Part shown: one piece after another, positions 51,501 to 64,000 of the stretch
Layout: each line of letters begins with the position of its first letter
Position numbering within the stretch: the first letter of the stretch is position 1
Origin: Linepithema humile
Taxonomy: Eukaryota > Arthropoda > Insecta > Hymenoptera > Formicidae
DNA: 64,000 bases
Assembly: GCF_040581485.1 (NCBI RefSeq)
Contig: NC_090129.1
Span: forward strand, 31,420,764-31,484,763
Direction: 5' to 3'
Position numbers and translations under genes: made by a program
The notes under the pieces: generated by a model
Seen by the model: only the letters and a program-made list of their open reading frames with translations
What the model was told of the DNA's origin: nothing
The model's database searches: none

Positions 51501-53551
51501 CTGCAACGAAACGCCGGAACCCTTTCAAATTATCATTACGTGCATCGCGCGGCGGTGATAGCAACGGTGATGGTTTATGAAGGTTACACTGCGCGGGTGG
51601 ATGTTTCCACCCAACCGCACATAAAAATGTCTTCCGCTGCTCAGGTCCCTTTTTAACGGAACTCTGCCGACGACATCGTCGCTTCTGGCGCGGCAAAGCG
51701 ACACGACGCATCACGCCATTACGACCTCGTTAATGAGGTACCTCTTGTAATTAAGCTCGTCGTCATATTCTATCAGTCTTCGCCTGAGACACGGATAAAG
51801 CAAGACTGTTTTCCTAAAAAATTACATTTTTATTTTGCATTTTGCCGAGTTTTTCATTTTTTTTTTTTTTTTTAATAAAAAGAGATTTTTAATCTGTGTA
51901 AAGAATAGAGTCTTGTGTAAAGAATAAAAAAGTTTTTAAAGTTAAATAATTTTTAATTAAAAAATTTTTGATTTCTAAAGAATATTTGTGATTTTTGTGC
52001 AAATATTCAAAAAAATCTCTTACAAATTTTTCATTTCTATTGTTTGTAACACACTAGGTAAAAAAGGTATTCAAAATACTTGTTTGAATCGCTCATTGTA
52101 AGTGAAACATGAAAATCACGGTTTTTTTTATGAAAACACAATTTACAATATATTTTTCGTGCGGCGCAGCCATATTTTTCTGGTTATCCTCATTATTCAA
52201 CTTTGGCGAGCGCTACCCGAGTTTACGTGTAATTCGTGCCGTAGCTTCTGTATAAAACACTGAAGCGCTCTCTGTGCTTTTCTCCTTGTAATCCGTCAAT
52301 TTCAGAAGCGAGCTTTACTTCTCTATTGCCCTTAAAATCCACTGGGAATTTTGCTCGTAGCTATACGCTATTTTCAATTACCCTTAAGCTGTGGGAAATG
52401 CTAGTTACAATTTCCGCGAAAATTAAGCCGGCAACTTTTCCGTCGACATGTATCACATGTGGCAGCTAAAATTCACGAGTTTTCATATACAGATATTTAT
52501 CGTATCCATATACACTTATTTATTCCGATAAACCAATTAAATTTACGTTCAGTTATGTTCCCGTTAAAATGCCTATTGGAATGAAAAAGTATAATATTGG
52601 GATTTAAATTTATTAATTTATATTTGTATTTTGACCAATGGATAATATTTTCGTTACAACGCGACGATATATATTGGCAATCCGAATATTGATTATAAAC
52701 CAATTTTATTTCCATTGCATACTTTATTTCCAAATTCGCAATATTTCTGTCCTTTTCAAATATTGATGTTATTACCTTTGCAGCGATATCAACGGTTAAA
52801 ATTGCCGTATTCGAACAATTTCTCTTATTTGACTAATTCTGAACATGCGAAGTGATAATGGTGTATAAAATTACGACTGTGTATTGCTGTATATAATATA
52901 TATATATATATCTTACAATCTAAATTTGGTCAGCGATGGTGAAATTTTCCCCAGTGAAGATGAAACTTAGTCGTTTACTTTCACTGCATTCTATATCTAT
53001 TTACGAGCATCTCCGGCGTAATCAGTGCTGCCGGATGGCGTAATCGCTCGAAGACGATGCACCCCAAGATGACTGAAGCTTGCATTCAGACTGCTTTTCG
53101 TGAAATTACGAGAGAAAATGCCGAGCCAGATGAAAAACGCGCGGTTAAGAGATCCCCGAGTGCCTTGCAAAAGCAATTCTCGACAGAATATCTTGCAGAG
53201 GAATAGAACCGCATTTATTGAATTTTTTAAGTCTGGTTGACGTTATAAAATTTTATTAAAACAAATAAATTATTAAAAAAAAGTTTATACATACGATGCC
53301 ATTTGAATGTGTATCGTATTTTGCAACATTTTTTTATAATTACAAAATATTTTTATATTTTTAATAATTGTTTTATTTATCAAATTTTTCTCTGATATAG
53401 AAATCAATATTATTCATTGTAATTGCCGATGCCTTGTTGTTCACTTAATTCGTTTTTCAATATTTTTTTTATTTTGCGGTTTTACAAGAAATGTACTCTT
53501 CTTATAACAAGATGTATACAACACAAGATTGTATACAACACAACAATTGCA
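48596..53551. other. Noncoding stretch, strongly AT-rich
   Basis: No supportable gene or RNA. CpG-richer patches occur at 50160-50400 and 51340-51730. A poly-T run lies at 51860-51874 and a (TA)n run near 52895. Confidence 0.4.
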
Positions 53552-53565
53552 GCGTGCGTGCGTGC

Positions 53566-53614
<49 letters not shown>

Positions 53615-53702
53615 CGCATCTCGGCGCGTTTAGGCGCGTCTTGGCTCGGCGCGGCGCGTCTCGGCCGTGTGTGCGTGCGTGTGTGTGTGTGTGTGTGTGT
53701 GT
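53552..53702. repeat. (CG)n/(TG)n alternating purine-pyrimidine tract
   Basis: Two blocks (53552-53618 and about 53665-53702) of alternating CG and TG dinucleotides are separated by a GC-rich spacer made of repeated GGCGCGTCT-like units. Alternating CG/TG is the classic Z-DNA-forming sequence. The poly-cysteine/valine open frames across it are artefacts. Confidence 0.9.
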
Positions 53703-56700
53703 TTAAAAATTTAGAAACTATTTGTCCGAGATAAATTGCATTCTTCTTTCTTTAGCTTGTAACCATTTTGCTATAATCTGTATCTAAAAATTTTAATTTA
53801 ATATCTTGCGTGTGTAGATACGATTGCCAATGTGTTATTGTTTAATTAAGAATGCTATGATTACTTACTTGTTTTATAGATCAACAACTGAACAAGAAAG
53901 GCGAAATAAGACCATATTTAATTCAGCATCTCATCAGCGTTCACTCTGTGGAGTAGCCGAAACTTCATTTGTTTGATGGCGAACAATTTTCACAAGGGGT
54001 ATTAGCGCGTAATAACACTACTCTATGCTTTGACTTTGATCTGCCGGCGTGACATTCATCCCCAGCGTATTCGCATGAATCAGCTTTTTGCATATAAATA
54101 ATTTATATTAAATCCAACTATGAATCCATATTGCAATATCCATTTAGTGCATTATTATAATACGTTTGAGTACGGCACCGATTCACATTATTTTTGTCAT
54201 CTTAAAAAAGGCGTGCGTTACTCTCGAGAAAAATAAACTTTTTAAAAAAAAAGCAATCTATTTGTGTGCCGCGTGCTAGTTTTCACATATATTAAATCAT
54301 TTATTTTGGTGCAAAGCAAAAAAAAGAAGATTGATAAGAGAGGTAAATTTGTAAACTTGTGTCCCAAATATTAGGATAAGTTTGTTTTTATGTTAAATTT
54401 ACGTTATTTAAAGATATACAAGAAATATATTGGCAGGTTCCTATATATATACATGTTAATAAATTTACAAATATACATTTAAAGTCGTAATTCGTTATTC
54501 GCAAATACATTTCATGTAACGTTACTGTATAGATATCACGTTTGAGACGCGATCAGTTATGTGTTTCGATACGCGATGACAAAATTTTCGTAACGCAGCG
54601 TCACGTGATCCGATATCCATTATCGAGATGGGCGGACGAATTCAGTTTACGAGTGTTTACCGGCAGGATTTCCTAGTGGGTCGCGCCGTTAATGGCGAGT
54701 TAACGATTTTCCGTGGCGCTATTATTCATCGTCGTCCGTGCCATAAACTTCGTCCACGCTTGACCGGGCTAATAGCGGTCCCTCCCCGTCGAAGTAACCG
54801 GCCGTTTCCTAAATCGAGTATTAAATCGCGCGATAATAATCTGTCGATCGCGGTCCTCGCGTTAACGCTGCGGATTTGCGAACTCTTAAGAGACTCTTCG
54901 GAGGCAATGAATTGTTGAGAGCGAATGGCTTTTTGGTAATTACGTTGCTAAATGGCCACACTGCTAATAAAAGATTGATGTTGCTTTACATACCAGAATC
55001 TTCAATGATTTAGAAACTTGTTACATGACTTTTCAATTGATTTCTACAAAATATATTTTTAATCAATAGCTAATTGATTCTCACAAATTGCAATCAGTAT
55101 CGTTTTATATTTAAAAATAATTTGCATTATGCACAATTTGGCCAGACTTTTGTAATTCCTCTAAACACTAATTTTCAATCCTTTGTAATTTAAAAAGTAC
55201 TGATATCTTGATTTGATCTTGATACGATCAAAACAATTTTTTTTTAATTTATTATTATCATATTGTTTAAAAGAACATGTATCATGGAATTTCATATATA
55301 CATATTTAAGAATACAATCGCGAAATAAAGAATTTCATTCTGCAATCGTTTCGTTCAGGTCGGAAAAAAGTTAGATCCTTAACACGGATGTACAACTCTC
55401 TGTTGTCTTATGGTTAAAAGGATAAGGGGGATATTCGCTTGCCGAGATCTTAATCAGATCTGTCTGATGACATACGTGTTACGACTACGCGAGCAGAACG
55501 GAACAGATGCGCGGAATATGTTCTGCAGCAGAATTGCGGCAGAAATTTTGTACGTGCCTCAGCAGGTATTTATTAGTTTAATATAGGGACCCTTATTATC
55601 GGATTTTGAGCCTATCTATTCCCGCGATAGTGGGTTTAATAAAGGCATGAATTTTTAAACAATAACGTAAGATGTGAATTATCCGTACAAACTGCGGAAT
55701 AATACTACACGTTCAGGAATATATTATTGTGATTTGAACATGTTACGTTGAAATACGCTATATTTTACTTATAATTATTCAATTTTTTTACCTTGTAATT
55801 ATCAAGTTAATTGCATACGCAATGTTTGTCTAATGTTTATTTAAAATACACTCATTAAGCAACAGAGAAAGTAATCCGTAATCTGCCACTTTGTGTAAAT
55901 TAATTGTAAATAATAAATAAATAATAAATATTAAATATAATTATAAATAATAAATTTATCAATTAATTATACATTAATTATGCGGAATGGCGCGCTAATG
56001 AGAATTTACAACGTGACGAGTAAATTTTCGCGACATGCCCGGCGTAATGATCGTTTGATAATCCCACGCGGAACGGTCACAATGAAGTCGTTCCGATTTT
56101 ACGAGCGCGTTAAGTTGCGCGTATGCATCTGCGCGATTCATCTCGATAATGCCCGCTATAGCGGCGAAATTAATTACTCGGCCGTTAATTCGACGTACAG
56201 TCGGCGGGGCAAATCCATCAACACGGTAGCTGCAATTACCGCGTAAATTAACCGCGAGAGACCGAGGGAGACCTTAGCGGGGATCGCAGGCGTCTCTCGG
56301 ATGATGCACGGGGAGCAACCGCGGCAAATCCATGAAAATGAGTTTCTTCGCGAATTCTGTTATGCCCGATACCGCTGTAATTTACATCCGACAGGAGACG
56401 CAGACGCAACTCCCGCGAACTTGCGGGCGAGAATTAGAATACATTGTAATTCGCATTAGCACGAAAAGCGCACGAGATGCGCTCGAAGCTCTCGCATGCA
56501 AATTTTGAAGTTCGTCCGGGCGCAACCCCGGAATTAGTTTCTTACATGGTCGCATTACCCGAGCGCAGCGTAATTATATATTATGAATAAACTTCATTAC
56601 GGATTCCGCGAACTGCGAAGAACAATATATGAAGCGACGAACTCGCGTGAAGTAGCAGAATAATTAATTTAAGTAAATCGGCCAAAACTGGCGCGTGCGA

Positions 56701-59700
56701 GGTTCATTTCGCACATTGTGCATTGGCTTTGCATGCATGAAGTTTACACGACGTGAAAGCACGAGAGAGTGGAATCATTAAAAAGCTATTTGCAGATAGA
56801 ATATGAGACGAACCCGAATATCCATTGGCGAATATTTACGTTAACTCATATTTGCGCGAAAAATATTTTTTTCACAGATATTGCATTGAAATCTATTCGA
56901 ATTTGCGATAACAGTCGCATCCACGCACATTTCTATGAGCTTAATTTGCATTAAGAAAACACAAAAATTTATCAAAATTTACGACCGTTGACGCGACATT
57001 ATGTAACTTTTACATGACATTATGCTCGCGTTGTTTGCTGACGCGCTGATGTGTGCGCGTCGTCGCCCTGTAATTAATACCGCTAATTTTTTTTTGCGGA
57101 ACATCACGCAGAAATGCACGCTGAATGGAAATATCTCAGCCAGTACTGTCGGCAATAACGATGTTTTATACCGCGAGTTGAAAAAGAACTGTCACCGCCG
57201 CACGCCGTCGCGGAAAATATATTTTTCCCGTCTCGGCGGCTGAAAATGAGATAAAAAATCTTTTTTTTTCTACGCGTGCGTTATACAGCGCGTATGTCAC
57301 GGCACAAATATTGTTCTTAGTATCATAAACAACGGCGACTACTGTGCGTCGCGACCGCTTGACCACGCGATATTAATTAACATATCCTTTTTCCTCCCGC
57401 CGTTATTTATATCGGAGTGACGGACTACCAACAAATGCATTACAAACAATTTACGCGCTATATGATTGATAACGCAATAAACGTTTCACGAGTGTGTAAA
57501 GCGACAGTCTAATATTCCACTTTTCGTGCCACTTTCATTGTAATAACGAGAGAAGATAATAATTACGCGTAATCCTTCCTCATTTTCTTCATTTAATTAG
57601 CTTTAATTGGACACGAGAGGGCAAGAGATTGAAATCTTAAATTAAAAACATTGATACCCGCTGTGATTCTTGTAAAAGAGGATATTAAAAAGAAACACGA
57701 CAATATTTTGCTTTTGCATTAACAAGATATTTCGCCGTTATTTTCCCATCAATTACTATTATAAAAGACTTATAAAAATTTCATATTACGTCAGAAGCGC
57801 GAGAAGATATAACCATCAGAATGTTTTGCAAGACCGGCGGGGAATAGCGATGAGGAAGCTGATGGCGCGAGAAAAAAGTGGAAGAAGTAGCGGAGGTTTT
57901 CGCGAGCGGAGCGGAGACAATGGCGTATAACGAAACGGAAAATGAGAAGAGGAGTGGAAACGGGGCGAATCGGTGCGCGCGCGCCTGGTATCTCAAGACA
58001 CTTTACTTAAGCTGCCGTTCGCCTTCCGGTTGTTAAAACGATTTAATGCACATTCACGGCGCAGAAAATAGACTCCCGATGGCCGCGGAGAATGACTTCT
58101 TAACGAGACGATTTATCAAGCCGCGACGCATCGCCGCGCGACGTAAATGTCGTTGCGTCACGATAGTATTATGCATCTCGTCGAACGCGATTCAGTAAGG
58201 CGCGACGCCGAATCCTCGAATATTTTTATTTGACATCACGTTTTTACCGTTCGTTCTGAAAAGTCGTGCTCTGTTAAAAGTTTCGCAGATCCGGCGCGAT
58301 GGCGGCCTTAAATATAAGGCGCTTTCGCATTCAATTCAGCGGTTAACAACACTGCTGTCGTTAATGTTGCACCACGGTGCGATCGGTTTAAAGTTACGTT
58401 GGGTTTTTCTTGTCGACATTCTTGTCAAAGAAAAATCGATTGCAGCTTAAAGTATTCGTTATTAAAATTAAAGTCACGACTGTAGTCTGCGCAGAATATT
58501 TTCTGCGTACAACAATATGAAAATTAGTGCACGTTCTTTTTTTCGCATCTATAATATGCGTAATGTTATATGCTTAAATTCAAATTTAGATTTCAATTTT
58601 CAATTTTCTCCACTCTTTGAGTATTATCCACATTCTTCTTATTATCGGGATTTCGTAGCAAATTGCATCGATAGTTCGATAGCTCGGCGAACAGCCGTTC
58701 TACATGCGTTCCAATAGCGTTCCTCGGAAAGCGGATTTTCCCGACTTTGAGAAAAATACAAACACATCGAAAGCAAAAGACACGAACGACGCGATTGAAT
58801 GCAGGGTGACGGGAAAGACGGAGGGGAAAAAGGACGAGAATCTACGCAAGGACGAACGAGACGGTATCTAGAAACGACGTGGAACGACGGACGAGTGCGA
58901 CTAGATTGTATATTGAAGCGCTTTATTTAAGCTACTACCTCCACTTCCGCTCCTGTAACACGCCGTGCCACTGCTTCACTACTCCGTCTCTTTCTCTCTC
59001 TCTCTCTCCCCCCCCCTCCCCTCTCTGTGTTCCCTCCTCTACATTTCTCGCGCAGATAACAGTACGCGAATGATAAGCGCAGACTCCTCGATAACTTTGC
59101 GGAACTGCGATCGTTCGGAACGAAGCGCGCTCACGCGCGGAACACGTGCATGCTCGCCGTGAATGCGCACCCGTGAATGTTGGGTTTCGCGCGTGAAATG
59201 AAAAGCGACGAAGCGCTCGGAGAGAGTTCAGTGGAGCTCACGTCGAAAGTTACTCACAGCCGAAAAGATCGCGCGAATGCGGACGGAATTCGGACGGCAT
59301 GCGCCGTGATTGGTTTGCGCGCGGCGTGCACCGGGTCAAAATAACGAAACATTCCGATTCTTGAAATATTAAGTTTTTGATCTCATTTTTGTCAAAGTTT
59401 GCTTGCTCCTGTCTCGATATTCTAGTTTTGCGCGGTACCGCAAAATTGGCGCAGCGGAGTAACTTTTCATCGAGTAAGAGAAGTAAACTCGTTTGCTGGA
59501 AGCAATGATGCTTTCAGAATACATGAATATGTGAATTAGAAGGGAGGCGCACTGCCAGACAAGCTTAGTTCTTCTCGTTACTCTTCATTCCTCATTTTAA
59601 CCCTTCACCATCGCAACAGCGCTCATTACTCCGCCTCGCATTCAGAAATTCGCATTCGGCAGAAATTGGAATGCTGAAGAACGTGTCGAACATCCGCAAA

Positions 59701-60784
59701 CGCAATTTGGTTTATCGCTCGCAACTTCGCTGTAAAAATAAATTGCAATTCGCGAATCTTATCTACTTGCAAACGATTTAATTCTTCGACCCGCGGCTGG
59801 CATTAATTTTCGGCTAACGCAACGCGATCCTCGCGGCGATGACGATCTCCGCGCGCGCGAATGAAGTTGCAACCGCTCGCTGTAATTTTTGACCCCGTGT
59901 ACGAAGACGAAGTCCCGCAGGGGGAAACTATATACCGGAATACGGTAGCACTTTTGGGCGGAGCCCCGGGCGCCAGCCACGAAATTAACCAAAACTCATC
60001 CCCGGGCTATGCTAATGGCCTTCCTAGTTAACTCGCTCCCCGGGACACCGGAGTTTCACCCCCCCCCTCTCCCGGAACTTAACTTTCTGCGTGGTACCTT
60101 CTTTCGCTTGATCGGATAAGACGTCACCTCGTTCATTGAGATAGCATCGCGACGCGTTTCACGCCGTTCTTCGCCGCGCGTCGTTTATTTCGCGGATAAA
60201 AATTGCATGTCGATACCATCGTTGACGCACGGAGCAATCGCGAAAATAGCTCATGTCATTGTTCGCGTTGCGCCGCGGTATTTTTGTTGGGCGCATTTTT
60301 ATCCGAATCGGAACACAATTCTTCGAAATTTGCAATATTTTGCAATTTTTTTAGTTTTTCCGTTTCGATAATCGATACGCAAAAATTGCTACACGTAGTG
60401 ATTATTTTCGCCGAAGAATTAAATGGATACAGAATCTTTAACAAGAATCGCATCGTGCGAAAATAATCCGCCAACCGTAAAAAGCAACGCACGCACCGCG
60501 ACGGCGGAAAACAAAGGAATAAATTTTGATGAGTTGTGTCGAAAAAATAACATCAACTACTTCAGCACTGTTGTTGTCTCTGTTGCGAACTGAATTAAAT
60601 GTATTTACTGATTCTCTCTGCCTTTTTTTTCTCTCTTGGAATTGCAGTACTGATACGCTACTGTTGCGCGCCAATCTTAAAATAATTTATTGACAAAAGA
60701 TTTAAGTTAATTCGTTATTCTTCAATTATTCTCTTGCATATTGCAATTTATCTCTTGCATTTATCAAATGACATTTGCTCTTAC
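53703..60784. other. Noncoding stretch, increasingly CpG-rich
   Basis: AT-rich until about 54500, then alternating CpG-rich and AT-rich segments. Open frames of 60-100 codons occur on both strands (54628, 55980, 57022, 59759) but none shows family motifs or paired splice sites. A pyrimidine-rich (TC)n/C-run lies at 58985-59030, and a C-run at 60060-60070. Confidence 0.4.
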
Positions 60785-61153
60785 CACGTGTAATCACTAC
60801 GTCTTTGGTATCGCCGGTTTTTAACGTAAATCCGATTTCCCGTTTAATCTCATTCACCCGGCATTGCTGTACTTTGAAAGAAAACATCAGGCTATTTTGC
60901 AAGCTCGACCGGTCGTCACCGAAAATCCTGCTAGCAAATAGCCCGTGACCCGATTCAACGCTACAACTACCTCTTTCTAGTTTTATGTAACGGTTGATAC
61001 TGTGTAATGCGCCGTTTCCGTCTTGAGGATTAGGATTGGACGAAAAAAATGCGGCCATACACAATGTATATGCCTCCATAAACGCCAAGTGGATTTTTCT
61101 TGCGAAACAAGTTGGATGGAGGGGCCGACGATATTTCTTACAAAGTAAAAATG
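60785..61153 (-). CDS. Candidate internal exon, unidentified protein
   Basis: On the minus strand TATAATTTTTAG precedes 61153 and GTAAGAG follows 60785. The stretch is open for 369 bases and is phase 1 at both ends, so it could be skipped or shuffled without changing frame. The right half looks coding: LFASRIFGDDRSSLQNSLMF, then FKVQQC, EIGFTLKTGDTKDVVITRG. A second acceptor with a better pyrimidine tract (TTTTTTTCGTCC...CCTCAAG) would start the exon at 61021 in the same phase (79 codons). Several cysteines and phase 1-1 symmetry are typical of extracellular modules. I do not recognise the family and found no neighbouring exon, so the surrounding introns would be long. Confidence 0.45.
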
Positions 61154-64000
61154 CTAAAAATTATAATAGTTATTTTGTCACATTTAATCCGAAATTAATA
61201 CCGCGCTTTTAGCCGCCGTGTATAATTTAATTAAATATATAATTTGCATTCCTCATTAATAATTGCGTGTACAAATTGAATGTATAAATAATTATATTTG
61301 ACATAATTTATTTTTAACACTAATATTACGAGTTATTTTTAAGCCAACAAATTTAAGTGAATAATATGGATTCTTAATTTGGTTAAAAATACTATTGTTG
61401 ATTTGAAAAAAATTTTGTAGCATGCTGCAGTCGTAAAATGAGGGTGGCGGAGAATATTGGTAGTGACATTATCTCGAAATTAAATCGTTCTAAGCCAGAT
61501 AGATACACTTTTACCGATATTCCGCCTCGCGTTATCGCGCTTATGGCATGAACTGTCTACCCATGGAGAACGCGATTCTCGCTGCAGATGCTATTTATGA
61601 TAATCAAATGGTCGATGAGGATCACCGGTACGGGGTCGAGCTTGTGACTCGGCGTGTGCGCACACACGTGGTCTTTAGAGCCGATTCGCTTTTGTGTCTT
61701 GATGTAATAGATGGATCGAATTGATAAGTCCATTTGCATGCCCAACGTTTGTATGTGTCATCAGCGAGTTTATAAGCGATAACAACACGGACACATTTTC
61801 TCTATCTGCTTCATCAAATTATTATATTCAAGTGGTATATTGTGAATGTATTAATTAACATTCTCTTCGTAGATGTGGGACAAACGCAATCTTTTAATTA
61901 TATGTTGATATCAAAAATTATATCTCTTTCCGTTGCGAGTAACGAAAAGATACATTTATTTCTCGTGCAACATTATAAACTATAATTTTTTTAGCAAATA
62001 TTTCTCATTTATTAATTAAAAATTCTTTTACGAATATTTGCCTTATTTCTTAATTTAAATTGACATCGATTAATTAATTATTAGCAGTGATCGGTGATGT
62101 TTTAATAAGTATCATATAGTATTTTTAGATATCAAGTAATTTTCGTATCATATCATTATCATTAATGAAAATGCATCGGCATCTATCGGTTTTTATCAGT
62201 AAAGCTAACGAGACGGCATGCTGCGATGCAATTTCCCTTTGAGAAGCTTTGTTTTTCATACTCTGTGTAGAATTAATTGATAGCAAAAACTTTTTTAAAA
62301 CACTAATTATCTTGCTTTTGATTTTACATAAAATTGCAAATTTTTTTTGCAAAAAGCGGTGAAATAATTAGTGCTACTGAAATAAAAGCAAGATTTGAGC
62401 GGATTGAACGATGCAAATGGATGATCGATGATGGATTTTGCAATAAAAATCAAATTTGTACTATTCGCCACGTTACTGTAGCGTACCATGGGGCCAATTC
62501 GTGCCTCGAATTTCTGTATGTTGTAAATAATACCGATTTATAACTTGTTGTATAATAAAAAAATATCGAGTGTTCCAAGAGAGTAGGTAGGTAAGCCGCT
62601 TGAAACAAAATTGTTTCTCTGATGTAACAAACTACATTTTTTACGCGGGAATGCTCGCTATTATTGAAACTACAGATTAGATGAGGCAAATCCCTTGGTT
62701 TATAAAGTGACAGGATCTACGAGTGTGCCGTGAGTCGAACGCTTCTGCGTTTAATTAAAAATGGAAAAAGCATCGTTTAGGCAATGGTGAAATTTCCATT
62801 TCTTAAATTAGTAAATTTTTTATTCTTTGATATAGCTGTGACATCAAATAAATAATTCGATTAAAAACTGTTTTTAAAAATATAATCGTAAATGATTCGT
62901 AAATCGCACTATCTAATTAAAATTAAAAAAAGGAATTGAAAAGAACTAAAGAGAAAGGAAGAGAAAAGAAAAAAAATTTTTTACAAAAGAACAGAATCTC
63001 CACAAGTGTGCTGTAAACGTTCAAAAGTCGTTCAGCACTGACGCTGATCCTAACTTCTCGAACAAGGCGACGAATTTTCGCCGGAAGCGATTTCCGACGA
63101 ACGCAATTTCCACGACGGATGAGACAACGAAGAGTGGCACACTCGGCGCGAAAAGTGGGAACTCCGCATATGGCAGTGTTCGTAGTTTCGTTCGAATTCG
63201 GCCGGCTCGAGATGTCGAAGGGATCACTCAAGAAACTCGGAAAACAAGATGAGCGGCCATCGAAATCCAGCAAAGTGTTAGGATCCTCGGCTCTCGAGTG
63301 TCGGGCGATAACTGCGCGGCGTGTGCGCCAAGGTGCGATGCGAGACCGCGTGCAGGAAATGACCTCGGTTATTCCACGGGTCCGCGCGCGCGGACGAAAC
63401 GAGGCTGCGGGAGAGAGAGAGAGACGGGAAATGGAATATTCCACTTCGCGGGATATTGGACAAACGAGGAGTCGTTCGGCGAGAATGATGGGCGAGTGTC
63501 CGCTGGAAACTCCGTCGTGTCACTGCCTTGGCTGCATAGTTGCGGCGGTCGGCTTCGCGCTTATAGCGGATCGACAAGTTGGAAGCTCAACTTAGATCTT
63601 CGATCGAGTGTACGGGATGGCTGGCAGCTGACTCGAAAATGACAGTTTGCGAGCAGATTGGCGAGAGCGCAGATGAATGCTCTACATACGGAAGCTTTGC
63701 GTGATAGCGGCTTGTAATGTTGCGACATTTCGCTGCAACGCCGTCGCGGCAACTAAAAGCTGGAATTTTTTAACATCTAATGAATTCCCGTCCGAGATTT
63801 TTATTACGCGAGCAGTGGTTTGATATCATATTCTACTATGTTCTCATTTGCCGTTCACATAATGTATTACCGCGAAATGCACGACGAAAATAAATGTCAA
63901 CAAAAATCAACGTGCAATTAACGACTTGCTGCTGGCAGACATCGCGCTATTTCATGCAGCGCCCGGATTCATTTCTATGCAACTTCGCCGGTAATTAGAT
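61154..64000. other. Noncoding stretch with a CpG-rich end
   Basis: AT-rich to about 62900. From 63000 to 63740 a CpG-rich island carries overlapping open frames on both strands (63119-63595 plus, 62923-63444 minus). The plus frame has an internal ATG at 63212 (MSKGSLKKLGKQDERPS) that could be a real protein start, but no splice site or family match supports it. The island could equally be a promoter or 5'UTR. Confidence 0.35.

Noticed and set aside
53423..53734. Cysteine/valine-rich frames of 71-103 codons
   Set aside because: Direct translation of the CG/TG dinucleotide tract.
62923..63595. Overlapping 173-codon minus and 158-codon plus open frames
   Set aside because: CpG-rich DNA keeps several frames open at once. 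The plus-strand start at 63212 is plausible but lacks splice or family support.

Overview
The window looks like arthropod nuclear DNA, most likely from a hymenopteran insect such as an ant. Evidence: it is intron-bearing, gene-poor and AT-rich with scattered CpG-rich islands. It carries a complete six-exon insect-specific yellow/major-royal-jelly-family gene and several classes of DNA transposon, and no operon-like gene clusters are visible. The ant assignment is inference; no sequence search was possible.

The best feature is a nearly intact Transib-type DNA transposon at 43855-47328. Its two 35-bp terminal inverted repeats match without a mismatch, each begins with the heptamer CACAGTG, and the element is flanked by a perfect 5-bp target duplication CGACG. 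The single large gene inside encodes a roughly 700-residue protein with the RAG1-core layout: D294, D406 and E616 in the catalytic positions, and zinc ligands C422/C425 and H590/H595. Its termini carry the same consensus heptamer as vertebrate antigen-receptor recombination signals. A small frame change near the C-terminus appears to have cut off an acidic tail.

The best host gene is a yellow/MRJP-like gene on the minus strand (28186-30332). Six exons join in frame to give 415 residues, but only if intron 4 uses a GC-AG donor. A decayed copy of its signal-peptide exon lies 8 kb away at 37832-38110, inside the second unit of a diverged tandem duplication (36128-38485). Other gene evidence is partial: a 5'UTR exon plus signal-peptide exon on the minus strand (21086-21201, with an upstream exon ending at 21777), and an unassigned phase 1-1 exon (60785-61153). 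The 5'UTR/intron stretch of the 21-kb gene has a diverged copy at 31389-31914.

The rest is noncoding or repetitive. It includes a 0.9-kb near-perfect palindrome (19030-19928), a foldback element (439-871), and two members of one hairpin MITE family (3939-4410 and 30478-30921). There is also a short TA-flanked MITE (48200-48595), a 190-bp homopurine GA tract, a CG/TG alternating tract, and long AT-rich intergenic or intronic DNA. The 54-64 kb end is richer in GC and CpG but shows only one supportable exon.
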